From Leptospirillum sp. (lineage in GTDB: Bacteria > Nitrospirota > Leptospirillia > Leptospirillales > Leptospirillaceae), in assembly GCA_027315205.1 (NCBI GenBank), contig DAHUYM010000007.1:92242-156241 (forward strand): 64,000 nucleotides of DNA. Reading direction: 5' to 3'. Within the stretch, counting starts at the first letter, position 1. Each line of letters starts with the position of its first letter. The position numbers and the translations under genes were made by a program. A model generated the notes under the pieces. The model ran no database searches, had not been told where the DNA came from, and saw only the letters and a list, made by a program, of their open reading frames with translations. Positions 26,054 to 35,199 of this stretch are shown piece by piece.

Positions 26054-26416
26054 ATGAATGTTCTGGATCAGGTCGAACAACTTTACATGAAAGAGAACCC
26101 CACGGACGTCCGGATCGGAGAAACGGTACGGGTTCATCTTAAAATTGTAGAAGGTGAAAAAGAGCGCATTCAGGTTTTCGAAGGTGTCGTGATTGCCCTG
26201 AGGGGCGGTGGAACACGCGCCATGATGACGGTTCGGAAGGTGTCCTTCGGTATCGGGGTGGAACGTATTTTCCCCTTGCACTCTCCTCAGATCGTAAAAA
26301 TTGAACGTATACGTGCCGGAAAAGTTCGCCGGGCGAAACTTTATTATTTGAGAGGCAAAAAAGGCAAAGCGGCCCGTCTCCAGGAAATCGAAGGTCGGAA
26401 AGAAAAAGAATCCTGA
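26054..26416 (+). CDS. rplS: 50S ribosomal protein L19
   Basis: A 120-residue protein at the 30S-50S interface. Family landmarks are '[23 protein letters not shown]' (shown by its parts 'VRVHLKI' and '[11 protein letters not shown]'), '[18 protein letters not shown]' and '[15 protein letters not shown]'. It follows trmD by four bases and precedes rnhB, the usual gene order. Confidence 0.97.
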   Translation: MNVLDQVEQLYMKENPTDVRIGETVRVHLKIVEGEKERIQVFEGVVIALRGGGTRAMMTVRKVSFGIGVERIFPLHSPQIVKIERIRAGKVRRAKLYYLRGKKGKAARLQEIEGRKEKES

Positions 26417-26456
26417 TCGAATGACTCTGCCACCCCGTTTGGGGGAAGAACCGGAC

Positions 26457-27122
26457 ATGTCCTACGAAATCGAGATATTTTCGGAAGGACGAAAATGGCT
26501 GGCGGGTGTGGATGAAGTCGGCCGAGGAGCTCTGGCAGGTCCTGTTGTGGCGGCTGCAGCCGTATTGACCCTACCGTTGGTCGCATATGAGTGCAGGGGG
26601 GTGAAGGATTCCAAGATTTTGTCTCGAATCCAGCGAGAACATTTTGATGAAATCCTGCGTTCCAGCCTTCCCTGTTGGTCTATTGGGGAAGCCTCTGTCG
26701 AAGAGATCGAACGCTTGAATATCCGGGTTGCCACCCTTCTGGCGATGAAAAGAGCCATTTCAAGTTTGCCGGTCGTTCCGGATTTTGTTCTTGTCGACGG
26801 GAGAGATTTGATCCCTGACATCGGTACAGAGCAAAGAGCAATCCCTTCCGGAGACAAATCGATATTCTCGATTGCGGCGGCATCCATCCTTGCAAAAGTG
26901 TACCGTGACCGTCTCATGGTTTCTCTCGATGAGAAATATCGTGGTTATTCTTTTTCAAAAAACAAGGGGTATGGAACCCAGGACCATCGTAAAGGTCTTA
27001 TAGAAAAAGGGTTGTCCCCTATTCACAGGATCCAGTTTTGCAAAACGTTCCTATCTTCGACCAGAGAACGTTCTCTTTTTCCTGAAGACAATGCCTGGAC
27101 CGGTACGTCAACGATTTCATGA
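26457..27122 (+). CDS. rnhB: Ribonuclease HII
   Basis: RNase HII cuts RNA in RNA-DNA hybrids and single ribonucleotides in DNA. The conserved opening 'GVDEVGRGALAGPVVAAAAVL' (parts 'DEVGRG' and 'GPVVAA') holds the first two acidic catalytic residues; 'LVDGRDLI' and 'SIAAASILAKVYRD' hold the next, with the metal-binding Asp in the last motif. An ATG at 26421 adds 12 residues, but 26457 follows GGGGGAAG and gives the usual distance to the catalytic motif. The C-terminal part overlaps the FtsX-like gene only if that gene starts at 27091. Confidence 0.93.
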   Translation: MSYEIEIFSEGRKWLAGVDEVGRGALAGPVVAAAAVLTLPLVAYECRGVKDSKILSRIQREHFDEILRSSLPCWSIGEASVEEIERLNIRVATLLAMKRAISSLPVVPDFVLVDGRDLIPDIGTEQRAIPSGDKSIFSIAAASILAKVYRDRLMVSLDEKYRGYSFSKNKGYGTQDHRKGLIEKGLSPIHRIQFCKTFLSSTRERSLFPEDNAWTGTSTIS

Positions 27123-27135
27123 GACCAATGTTATC

Positions 27136-28074
27136 ATGAGTTCCTTTATTCGGATCCCGCTCTTTCCCTTCTTGATCCTTTCTTCTTTTTTGTTTTCTTT
27201 CCTTTATTTCCTCGTATCTATGTACATAGCCATCGAGTCCGAAAGAATGACCAGTTACTCCGTCATCCATATGACTGTCGTTTTTCGTGAAAGAATGCCG
27301 CAGGAGAAGTCCAATGCTTTGATGGGGCGGATTATTCAGATTTCGGGTCCGAATGCCGGGAGCTTCCTGGATGCAAAGGACATTCTTGCGAAATTCGAGA
27401 GTTTTCCTGATCCGAATCTGGTCAAAATGGTCTGGGGGGAAAGGAAAGTCCTCTTGCTGAATATAGCGTTAGGGAGGGATCCCAAAGGGCAACGTGTCTT
27501 TCTTGCACCTCAAGTGGAGGCAATCCGAACAATCTTGAAGGGTGACCCAGACGTTCTTCTGATCGAAGCGAATGATGTTTGGGCAGAGCGGCTAGATCAG
27601 CTGGATCAGTTCATGCGGCGTTTAAAACGGGTCGGATTTTTTTTCATTGGCGCAGGGATACTCGCTTTTACATACTTTTGGGCAATCTTTCTAAAGGCAT
27701 ATGAAACCGGAGGCCATGCAACGGAAAAAAAAGAACGGGATTTAGAGGAGTCAGAAAAAGATCAACGAAAGGTGTTTTGGGGTGTGTCGGATACCAAAAT
27801 CCAAAACGATATCCCGGAAAATGCAATCCCGGTATCCATGAAGTCTATGCTGGTCAATGGATCTTTGATGGGGTTCGTTGTGGGCATTCTGTCCATCGCG
27901 ACGATTTGGTCCGGACATGCGTTTTTATATCCAGGAAACCTGGACCCGATCCTCGTTGGAAAAGGATGGCTCGGGGGTGACACGAATCGTATCATGCTTC
28001 TTTCTCTTCCAGTCATAACCGGAGTGATGGGATGGCTTTCAGGGGTTGTTTCCAGACTCCTTCCTTCTTCTTAA
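27136..28074 (+). CDS. Divergent FtsX-like membrane protein
   Basis: A protein of about 312 residues with one N-terminal helix, a roughly 150-residue extracytoplasmic domain, and three C-terminal helices ('VGFFFIGAGILAFTYFW', 'GSLMGFVVGILSIATIW', 'LLSLPVITGVMGWLSG'), the FtsX topology. FtsX relays FtsE ATPase signals to EnvC-type activators at the division septum. The next gene is EnvC-like, which supports the call, but no ftsE lies in the window. Sequence similarity itself is weak. An ATG at 27091 would overlap rnhB; 27136 was preferred because the first helix starts there. Confidence 0.6.
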   Translation: MSSFIRIPLFPFLILSSFLFSFLYFLVSMYIAIESERMTSYSVIHMTVVFRERMPQEKSNALMGRIIQISGPNAGSFLDAKDILAKFESFPDPNLVKMVWGERKVLLLNIALGRDPKGQRVFLAPQVEAIRTILKGDPDVLLIEANDVWAERLDQLDQFMRRLKRVGFFFIGAGILAFTYFWAIFLKAYETGGHATEKKERDLEESEKDQRKVFWGVSDTKIQNDIPENAIPVSMKSMLVNGSLMGFVVGILSIATIWSGHAFLYPGNLDPILVGKGWLGGDTNRIMLLSLPVITGVMGWLSGVVSRLLPSS

Positions 28075-29216
28075 GGATAATCCTCTCGATTGTTTGCGTT
28101 TTTTTCCCATTAACAATCGCCAAGGCCGATTCTCCGCGTTCTCTCAAAAAGCTTGAATCCCAAATCCGGCAACACCGTACGGAGTATGAACGCCTCCATC
28201 GTCTCTGGCTCAAGAATCAAAAGCTTGAGAAAAAATATCAAACAAAAGGATATGACTTAACGTTTCAAGTTTTAGAACTTAAGATGGATAAGGAGAAACT
28301 GCACGTTCAACTCGAGCAGAGCCATCTTCGGGAAATTCGATTTGCGAGAGAGCTTGAACGATTGAATCTCGGAATCCGTGACGAAAAAAAAATATTAAAG
28401 ACACACGCCAAGACGGCAGAGAATCTCAGGGAAACCCTCATATCAGCAATCCTCGCCCGATATCTCGAAAAAGTGGATGGAACCCCCCAATCTCGGGAAA
28501 CTGCAATCCGGTTGTTCGTGACCAGCAAATCCTACGGTCATGTCAGAGAGACGATCGAAGCGGATCGGTTCAATGAAGAGTCCACGCGACTCGAAGTCGA
28601 CGAACTTGATGCAAAAAGGCACAAAATTCTTCTTTTGGAATCTCGCAGACGCAGAGAAGAAGGTCTGGAAGAACAAAAGATGTCGGGGATTCGGGACCAG
28701 CTCAAACAGCTTGAAGCGAAAGAACAAGGAATCAAAGAAAAAGACAAGGTAATTCTCGCGAAGACCCGACATTTATCGAATCTGATAGAACGTCTGGAAC
28801 GGGAATCTTTGAAAAAGAAAGCCGGCCGCTCGGTTGTTTCCCCGATCCATTTGCGACTAAAGGTATTGAAATGGCCGATTCGGGGCCCTATCGTCGAAAG
28901 GTTCGGGACTTTTCACGATGGGATCGATATCCAGACAAAAAGTAATGCAGCGGTCCGGAGTGCCGCTGCGGGAAAGGTCCTGTTCGCAAGGCATTTCTCA
29001 GGATATGGAAATCTGGTGATCATCAATCACGGAAACCATGTATATTCCCTGTATGGGCACCTTAAACGGATTATCGTTCATGAAGGTCAGGTCGTCGTAA
29101 AAGGAAGGGAAATCGGGCTCACGGGTGGAGGGGGAACTCTCGGGCATCCAACCGTCTTTTTCGGTTTGACGCATGGCGGAACACCCGTGAATCCTGTCCC
29201 TTACCTTGAGCGATAG
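28032..29216 (+). CDS. EnvC-like coiled-coil protein with degenerate M23/LytM domain
   Basis: A 394-residue exported protein. A signal peptide ends near 'TIAKA', followed by a long coiled coil (about residues 40-270) and a C-terminal LytM domain. That domain keeps 'HDGIDI' (first zinc ligands, H-x3-D) and 'YGHL', but the usual 'HLHFE' with its catalytic His pair is replaced by 'PTVFFGL'. Like EnvC, it is probably not a hydrolase but an activator of amidases that split septal peptidoglycan. GGAG lies eight bases before the ATG. It overlaps the FtsX-like gene by 43 bases, so the two are cotranslated. Confidence 0.85.
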   Translation: MAFRGCFQTPSFFLRIILSIVCVFFPLTIAKADSPRSLKKLESQIRQHRTEYERLHRLWLKNQKLEKKYQTKGYDLTFQVLELKMDKEKLHVQLEQSHLREIRFARELERLNLGIRDEKKILKTHAKTAENLRETLISAILARYLEKVDGTPQSRETAIRLFVTSKSYGHVRETIEADRFNEESTRLEVDELDAKRHKILLLESRRRREEGLEEQKMSGIRDQLKQLEAKEQGIKEKDKVILAKTRHLSNLIERLERESLKKKAGRSVVSPIHLRLKVLKWPIRGPIVERFGTFHDGIDIQTKSNAAVRSAAAGKVLFARHFSGYGNLVIINHGNHVYSLYGHLKRIIVHEGQVVVKGREIGLTGGGGTLGHPTVFFGLTHGGTPVNPVPYLER

Positions 29217-29257
29217 AATGTGCCCGATTCGATCACTCCATAGGACTTCGACCTTTT

Positions 29258-29306
29258 ATGTATTCAATCTTTTTTGCTTGAATACTATTGAAATACATGG
29301 TTTTTT
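29258..29306 (+). repeat. AT-rich inverted-repeat cluster, possible terminator
   Basis: GTATTCAA (29260-29267) and TTGAATAC (29278-29285) form a perfect 8-bp inverted repeat with a 10-base loop. A third partner TTGAAATACAT (29288-29298) can pair with ATGTATTCAA (29258-29267) with one bulge, and GG plus six T follow (29299-29306). The second pairing with the T run would make an AT-rich intrinsic terminator after the EnvC-like gene; the first could equally be an operator half-pair before ctpA. Confidence 0.45.
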
Positions 29307-29307
29307 A

Positions 29308-29336
29308 TTGCGGAACAATTGTTTGCGTGATAGTAT
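29308..29336 (+). promoter_or_regulatory. Candidate promoter of the C-terminal protease gene
   Basis: TTGCGG (29308-29313) and TAGTAT (29331-29336) are 17 bases apart. The hexamers are only moderate matches, but the pair sits between the inverted-repeat cluster and the protease start at 29433, where a promoter is expected. Confidence 0.3.
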
Positions 29337-29432
29337 TTGATCAATCGTTAATAGGCATGATTTCCGTTCTTATATGACGGGGGAGGAAATCTGTGCCAAT
29401 GGCACCAGTAAAAAAAGGGGATTTTGCTCGTT

Positions 29433-30728
29433 ATGTGGAAAATGATGATGAAGACCGGTAACGTGATCCTGATTCTTGCAATCGGAATCTTCGTGGGAGG
29501 GGTCGGGCATGCGGTATTTGCCGACGGAGGTACCGACAAGAGTCTGAAAGTGTTTTCCATGGTGTACGCTTTGATCCAGAAAGACTACGTTGACCCCCTT
29601 TCCTCGAAGCCGGTCTTGACAGGTGCCATAAAGGGAATGGTCGCATCGCTTGACCCGCATTCCGAATACATGACCCCTCAGGAATACCACGAGCTTGAAA
29701 TCGATACCAAAGGGAAGTTTGGCGGTGTCGGTATCAAAATCACTACGAACGGTGACGCGATTCTGGTCCAGGCTCCGATACCCGGATCGCCTGCAGACCG
29801 GGCCGGGATCAAGTCCGGCGACGAAATCATCCAGGTTGACGGGCAAAGCACATCCAAACTAGGTCTCGAGAAGTCTGTCCACATGATGCGCGGGCGGGCA
29901 GGATCCCCCGTTACTTTGACGATCCGACGCAAAGGAGCATTTGAAAAGCGGGATTTCGTTCTGGTCCGTGAAATCATCCGGATACACACGGTTCATGTCC
30001 GGATGCTGGACGAAAAAATCGGATACATGATTGTCCATGAATTTTCGGAGGACACGGCAAAAGAAATGAGGAAAGGGATTACCAAGCTTCTGTCGGACGG
30101 AATGAAGGGTCTGGTCATTGATCTGAGAAATAATCCAGGGGGTTTGTTGAATGATGCGGTAGATGCATCCTCACTTTTTATCCCGAGCCAGAAGGTTGTT
30201 GTCTCCATGAAAGGGCGAAGGCAATATCATGCATTTCATTCGCGCGACGATTCGCCCTATCTTCATTTTCCGATCGTTGTTCTCGTAAATACGGAAACGG
30301 CATCAGCAGCCGAAATTCTTTCTGGTGCTCTTCAGGATTACCACCGGGCTACGATCCTTGGGACCCAGACGTTTGGAAAGGGTTCGGTCCAGACGATTCT
30401 TCCGTTGTTTGACGGTTCTGCACTTCGTTTGACAACGGCTCGTTATTTTACTCCCTCCGGACGTTCGATCCAGGATTACGGTATCACCCCGGACGTGATC
30501 GTCAAGCAGATCATTCCCAAAAATATCAAGAGCATCAAGGTTCCCAGGGAAGTCAATCTTAAGCATCATTTCTTGAATCCGGACGGCGCGGAATCGAAGG
30601 TCATGATTCCAGCAAAGAATATCCAGTACCATTTACCATTGGGACGGATTCCGTTCAAGGAAGACAATCAGATCCAGTCGGCACTCCGTATTTTGAACCG
30701 CAAGATCGCTGAAGTTGCTTCCTTATAA
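29433..30728 (+). CDS. ctpA: Carboxy-terminal processing peptidase (S41), CtpA-like
   Basis: A 431-residue periplasmic serine protease that trims or degrades envelope proteins, often acting on peptidoglycan hydrolases. After a signal peptide ending near 'AVFADG' it has a PDZ domain ('GKFGGVGIKITTNGDAILVQ' begins it, with 'SPADRAGIKSGDEIIQVDG'), and the S41 core with the nucleophile in 'TASAAEILSGAL' and the Lys in 'GTQTFGKGSVQT'. An in-frame TTG lies three codons upstream; the ATG at 29433 was chosen. The order FtsX-like, EnvC-like, CtpA is common in other bacteria and points to septal peptidoglycan control. Confidence 0.93.
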   Translation: MWKMMMKTGNVILILAIGIFVGGVGHAVFADGGTDKSLKVFSMVYALIQKDYVDPLSSKPVLTGAIKGMVASLDPHSEYMTPQEYHELEIDTKGKFGGVGIKITTNGDAILVQAPIPGSPADRAGIKSGDEIIQVDGQSTSKLGLEKSVHMMRGRAGSPVTLTIRRKGAFEKRDFVLVREIIRIHTVHVRMLDEKIGYMIVHEFSEDTAKEMRKGITKLLSDGMKGLVIDLRNNPGGLLNDAVDASSLFIPSQKVVVSMKGRRQYHAFHSRDDSPYLHFPIVVLVNTETASAAEILSGALQDYHRATILGTQTFGKGSVQTILPLFDGSALRLTTARYFTPSGRSIQDYGITPDVIVKQIIPKNIKSIKVPREVNLKHHFLNPDGAESKVMIPAKNIQYHLPLGRIPFKEDNQIQSALRILNRKIAEVASL

Positions 30729-30806
30729 CTTTTTAACGGTCTGATCGCCGAGAAACATTTTTTGGATTTGCGGTCATGAACTTGAAAACGTTCTTTGGAG
30801 CGCTTT

Positions 30807-30829
30807 AAGGGGTTGCCAAACCCCTTTTT
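30807..30829 (+). terminator. Intrinsic terminator after ctpA
   Basis: AAGGGGTT (30807-30814) pairs perfectly with AACCCCTT (30819-30826) across a GCCA loop, and the T tract runs to 30829. It is short but well placed between ctpA and the groES operator. Confidence 0.65.
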
Positions 30830-30842
30830 GTCTGTTAGTCTA

Positions 30843-30869
30843 TTATCACTCTTATCCGGTGAGTGCTAA
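30843..30869 (+). promoter_or_regulatory. CIRCE operator (HrcA binding site) before groES
   Basis: TTATCACTC (30843-30851), a nine-base spacer, and GAGTGCTAA (30861-30869) match the CIRCE consensus TTAGCACTC-N9-GAGTGCTAA with one mismatch in the left arm. CIRCE is bound by the heat-shock repressor HrcA. A possible promoter, TTGTCT (30828-30833) and TTATCC (30852-30857) with an 18-base spacer, overlaps it. hrcA itself is not in the window. Confidence 0.85.
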
Positions 30870-30915
30870 GGCACTTCATATCGAACCCAAATTTTGGACG
30901 AGGAGGTTTAAATCG

Positions 30916-32879
<1,964 letters not shown>

Positions 32880-32905
32880 ATCCCGTCCCTGCCCACAGAT
32901 GGTTG

Positions 32906-32936
32906 AAGGGGGGCCGATTTTTGGCTCCCCTTTTTT
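32906..32936 (+). terminator. Intrinsic terminator after groEL
   Basis: AAGGGGGGCC (32906-32915) pairs with GGCTCCCCTT (32923-32932) with one G-U pair over a seven-base loop, and the T tract reaches 32936. It closes the groES-groEL transcript. Confidence 0.85.
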
Positions 32937-33057
32937 ATTGTCGAACCCGCCGTTTCTATCTCCGGTTTGTTTGACAGCATTCGGAACGTGCTTATATCAT
33001 GTAAAATTCAATACATTGGCAGGATGGTGCAATCAGAAGAATGAAGAGGAGAAAGAG

Positions 33058-33390
33058 ATGGCAGGTGGCGTTATCGAAGTCAGCAGTTCGGAGTGGGATA
33101 AGAATGTCCTTGGTGCCTCGGGTCTTGTGATGGTCGATTTCTGGGCTCCTTGGTGCGGGCCTTGTCGAACGGTGGCGCCCATTGTTGAAGAGCTGTCCGA
33201 GGAATACAAAGGCCGTGTGACCTTCCTGAAGCTGAACACGGATGATAATCAGGATATCGCTGTCCGTTATCAGGTCATGGGCATTCCCACGCTGATGTTT
33301 TTCAAGGATGGCAAGACGGTCGATAAAATCGTCGGTGCCCAGGGCAAAAAGAATTTTAAAGATAAGATTGACGCCCTGTTAAAAGCATGA
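33058..33390 (+). CDS. trxA: Thioredoxin
   Basis: A 110-residue classical thioredoxin with '[21 protein letters not shown]' (active site WCGPC), the cis-proline in '[12 protein letters not shown]' and '[13 protein letters not shown]'. It reduces protein disulfides in the cytoplasm with NADPH through thioredoxin reductase. GAGGAGAAAGAG precedes the ATG at 33058. It is probably monocistronic, between the groEL terminator and recN. Confidence 0.96.
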   Translation: MAGGVIEVSSSEWDKNVLGASGLVMVDFWAPWCGPCRTVAPIVEELSEEYKGRVTFLKLNTDDNQDIAVRYQVMGIPTLMFFKDGKTVDKIVGAQGKKNFKDKIDALLKA

Positions 33391-33409
33391 ACGACTCCTT
33401 GTGTTACCG

Positions 33410-33436
33410 CCATGGCGGACGGACAGGCCGCCATGG
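33410..33436 (+). terminator. Perfect stem-loop after trxA, possible terminator
   Basis: CCATGGCGG (33410-33418) and CCGCCATGG (33428-33436) form a perfect 9-bp stem with a nine-base loop, 20 bases after the trxA stop. Only a weak T stretch (TTCTTT) follows, so termination is less certain than for the groEL hairpin. Confidence 0.4.
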
Positions 33437-33514
33437 TTCTTTCCAGCCGGAACACCCTTGGGAAACATTCCGGCCAAACAATGCCCTTCCTGATAGACCG
33501 GCCAAGGGTCTCTT

Positions 33515-35164
33515 ATGCTCCTTCATCTCAAGATCATAGATCTCGCCACCATTGAAAGTATTGCAATCGATTTCCAGGATGGTTTCAGCTGCCTGACGGG
33601 AGAAACCGGAGCGGGAAAATCCCTGTTTGTCGATGCCCTCGCGTTTGTGACCGGCCATCGTCCCCGTGTTCTGTCCGTGCGTCCTGGAGCCCCCGAAGGT
33701 TGCGTCGAAGCGATATTTTCTCCAGTCGATCCGACTCCCGAAGAATTTTCGACCTTGCTCAAGAAGGGGGATGAGTGGATTGTCCGACGAATTCTTCTTC
33801 CGAATGGACGAACCCGCCAGAGCATTAATGGAAATTCTGTGACTCAAAGCCAGCTTTCCGAAGTCGGGGAATTTCTTCTGGACCTTGTCGGTCAAGGTGA
33901 GGGTGCTCGGTTGCAAAATCCCCGTTTGCACAGCCTTTACCTGGATCTTTTCGGAGGCTCCATTCTGGAACGGGAGTCTTATGAAAAAACCCGTGGATTA
34001 TGGAAAGATGCCGTAAAAAAGTGGGAAGAGTTTCGACTGGAAAGAGCGGAACGGGAGAGAGAGCTTGAACGTGCTAAAGAGATAGCGTCGGACTGGGAAT
34101 ATCTTAAGCCGAACGAAGGTGAGTGGGATGATCTCCAGACCCGTTTGTCGATCCAGCTTCATGCCCACGATTTGCTTGAAACGGTAGGTAACGTTTACGA
34201 AACCCTTTACGGGGGGGAGGAGAATCTTCTCGCACGCGTCCGGAAAATGACGATGGATCTGGGCAGGCTCGAATTGTACGATCCTCGCCTTCAGTCAATG
34301 ATCGCACCCCTTTCGGAAGCCCAGACGCAACTCAGGGAAAGTGCCGAAGAATGCCGGAGGTATATCGAATCGGTGGAGTTTGATCCCTCTGTGTTGGGGC
34401 AGATCGAGGAAAGGGTTGCTCATTTTCAAAGGATTGCCAGGAAATATGGACTCGAACCTGCGGATTTGGAGGGGTATCTCAAACGATTCTCGATTGCGGA
34501 AGCACATGATGAAGCCGAAGAGGAAAAACGGTTTTCCGAAGCGGTGAACGTTTTGAGACAAAAGGTGACCGATATCGGGAATGAACTGGCACGAAAGCGC
34601 CATATGGCTTCAAAACGGTTGAGTGCTGAAGTGACGGGAAGGCTGGGCCGATTAAAGCTTGAAAAAGCGGATTTTCGTGTGGAGATCGAAGAAAAATCGC
34701 CTGAGGATCTTCCTCCAGGGGGGTTCGAGTCGATCCAGTTTGTTTTCTCAGCCAATCCCGGAATACCGGCGAAACCCCTGGATCAGGTCGCTTCGGGCGG
34801 AGAGCTTTCCCGGATCCTGCTCGTTTTGAAATGGATTCTTGCGGATCAGGATCGTGTCGAAACCCTGATCTTCGATGAGGTCGATTCCGGGATAGGAGGC
34901 GAGGTCGGTGAAGTGGTCGGCGATATTCTCTCCGATATCGCACGGACCCGACAGGTCATTACCGTCACGCATCTCCATCAGGTGGCCCGAAAATCCCAAT
35001 TCCACTACGTCATCAGGAAAGAACAGTCCGAAAAAGAGACCCGGTCTACGATTTTGTTGATCCAGAAGGAAGATCGTGTAAAAGAGATTGCCCGCATGCT
35101 TGGAGGAAGCGATCTGACGCCTTCAACCCTGGTGTTGGCAAGGGAACTTCTCGAGTCCGGCTAA
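33515..35164 (+). CDS. recN: DNA repair protein RecN
   Basis: RecN is an SMC-like ATPase acting in double-strand break repair. The 549-residue protein has Walker A 'TGETGAGKSLFVDAL' near residue 29, a central coiled coil (about 150-350) and a C-terminal ABC half with 'ASGGELSRILLVLKWI' (signature) and 'LIFDEVDSGIGGEVGEVV' (Walker B), then 'QVITVTHLHQVA'. Length and order are normal. No LexA-type operator was recognised upstream. Its stop codon lies in the loop of the following terminator. Confidence 0.97.
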   Translation: MLLHLKIIDLATIESIAIDFQDGFSCLTGETGAGKSLFVDALAFVTGHRPRVLSVRPGAPEGCVEAIFSPVDPTPEEFSTLLKKGDEWIVRRILLPNGRTRQSINGNSVTQSQLSEVGEFLLDLVGQGEGARLQNPRLHSLYLDLFGGSILERESYEKTRGLWKDAVKKWEEFRLERAERERELERAKEIASDWEYLKPNEGEWDDLQTRLSIQLHAHDLLETVGNVYETLYGGEENLLARVRKMTMDLGRLELYDPRLQSMIAPLSEAQTQLRESAEECRRYIESVEFDPSVLGQIEERVAHFQRIARKYGLEPADLEGYLKRFSIAEAHDEAEEEKRFSEAVNVLRQKVTDIGNELARKRHMASKRLSAEVTGRLGRLKLEKADFRVEIEEKSPEDLPPGGFESIQFVFSANPGIPAKPLDQVASGGELSRILLVLKWILADQDRVETLIFDEVDSGIGGEVGEVVGDILSDIARTRQVITVTHLHQVARKSQFHYVIRKEQSEKETRSTILLIQKEDRVKEIARMLGGSDLTPSTLVLARELLESG

Positions 35165-35176
35165 GCCGGTTTTTTT
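35157..35176 (+). terminator. Intrinsic terminator overlapping the recN stop
   Basis: CCGGC (35157-35161) and GCCGG (35165-35169) pair around a three-base loop that is the recN stop codon TAA itself, followed by seven T (35170-35176). The stem is short but GC-only and the T tract is strong. Confidence 0.6.
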
Positions 35177-35199
35177 ACCAGAGTTCTCCTAGCCGAGCC

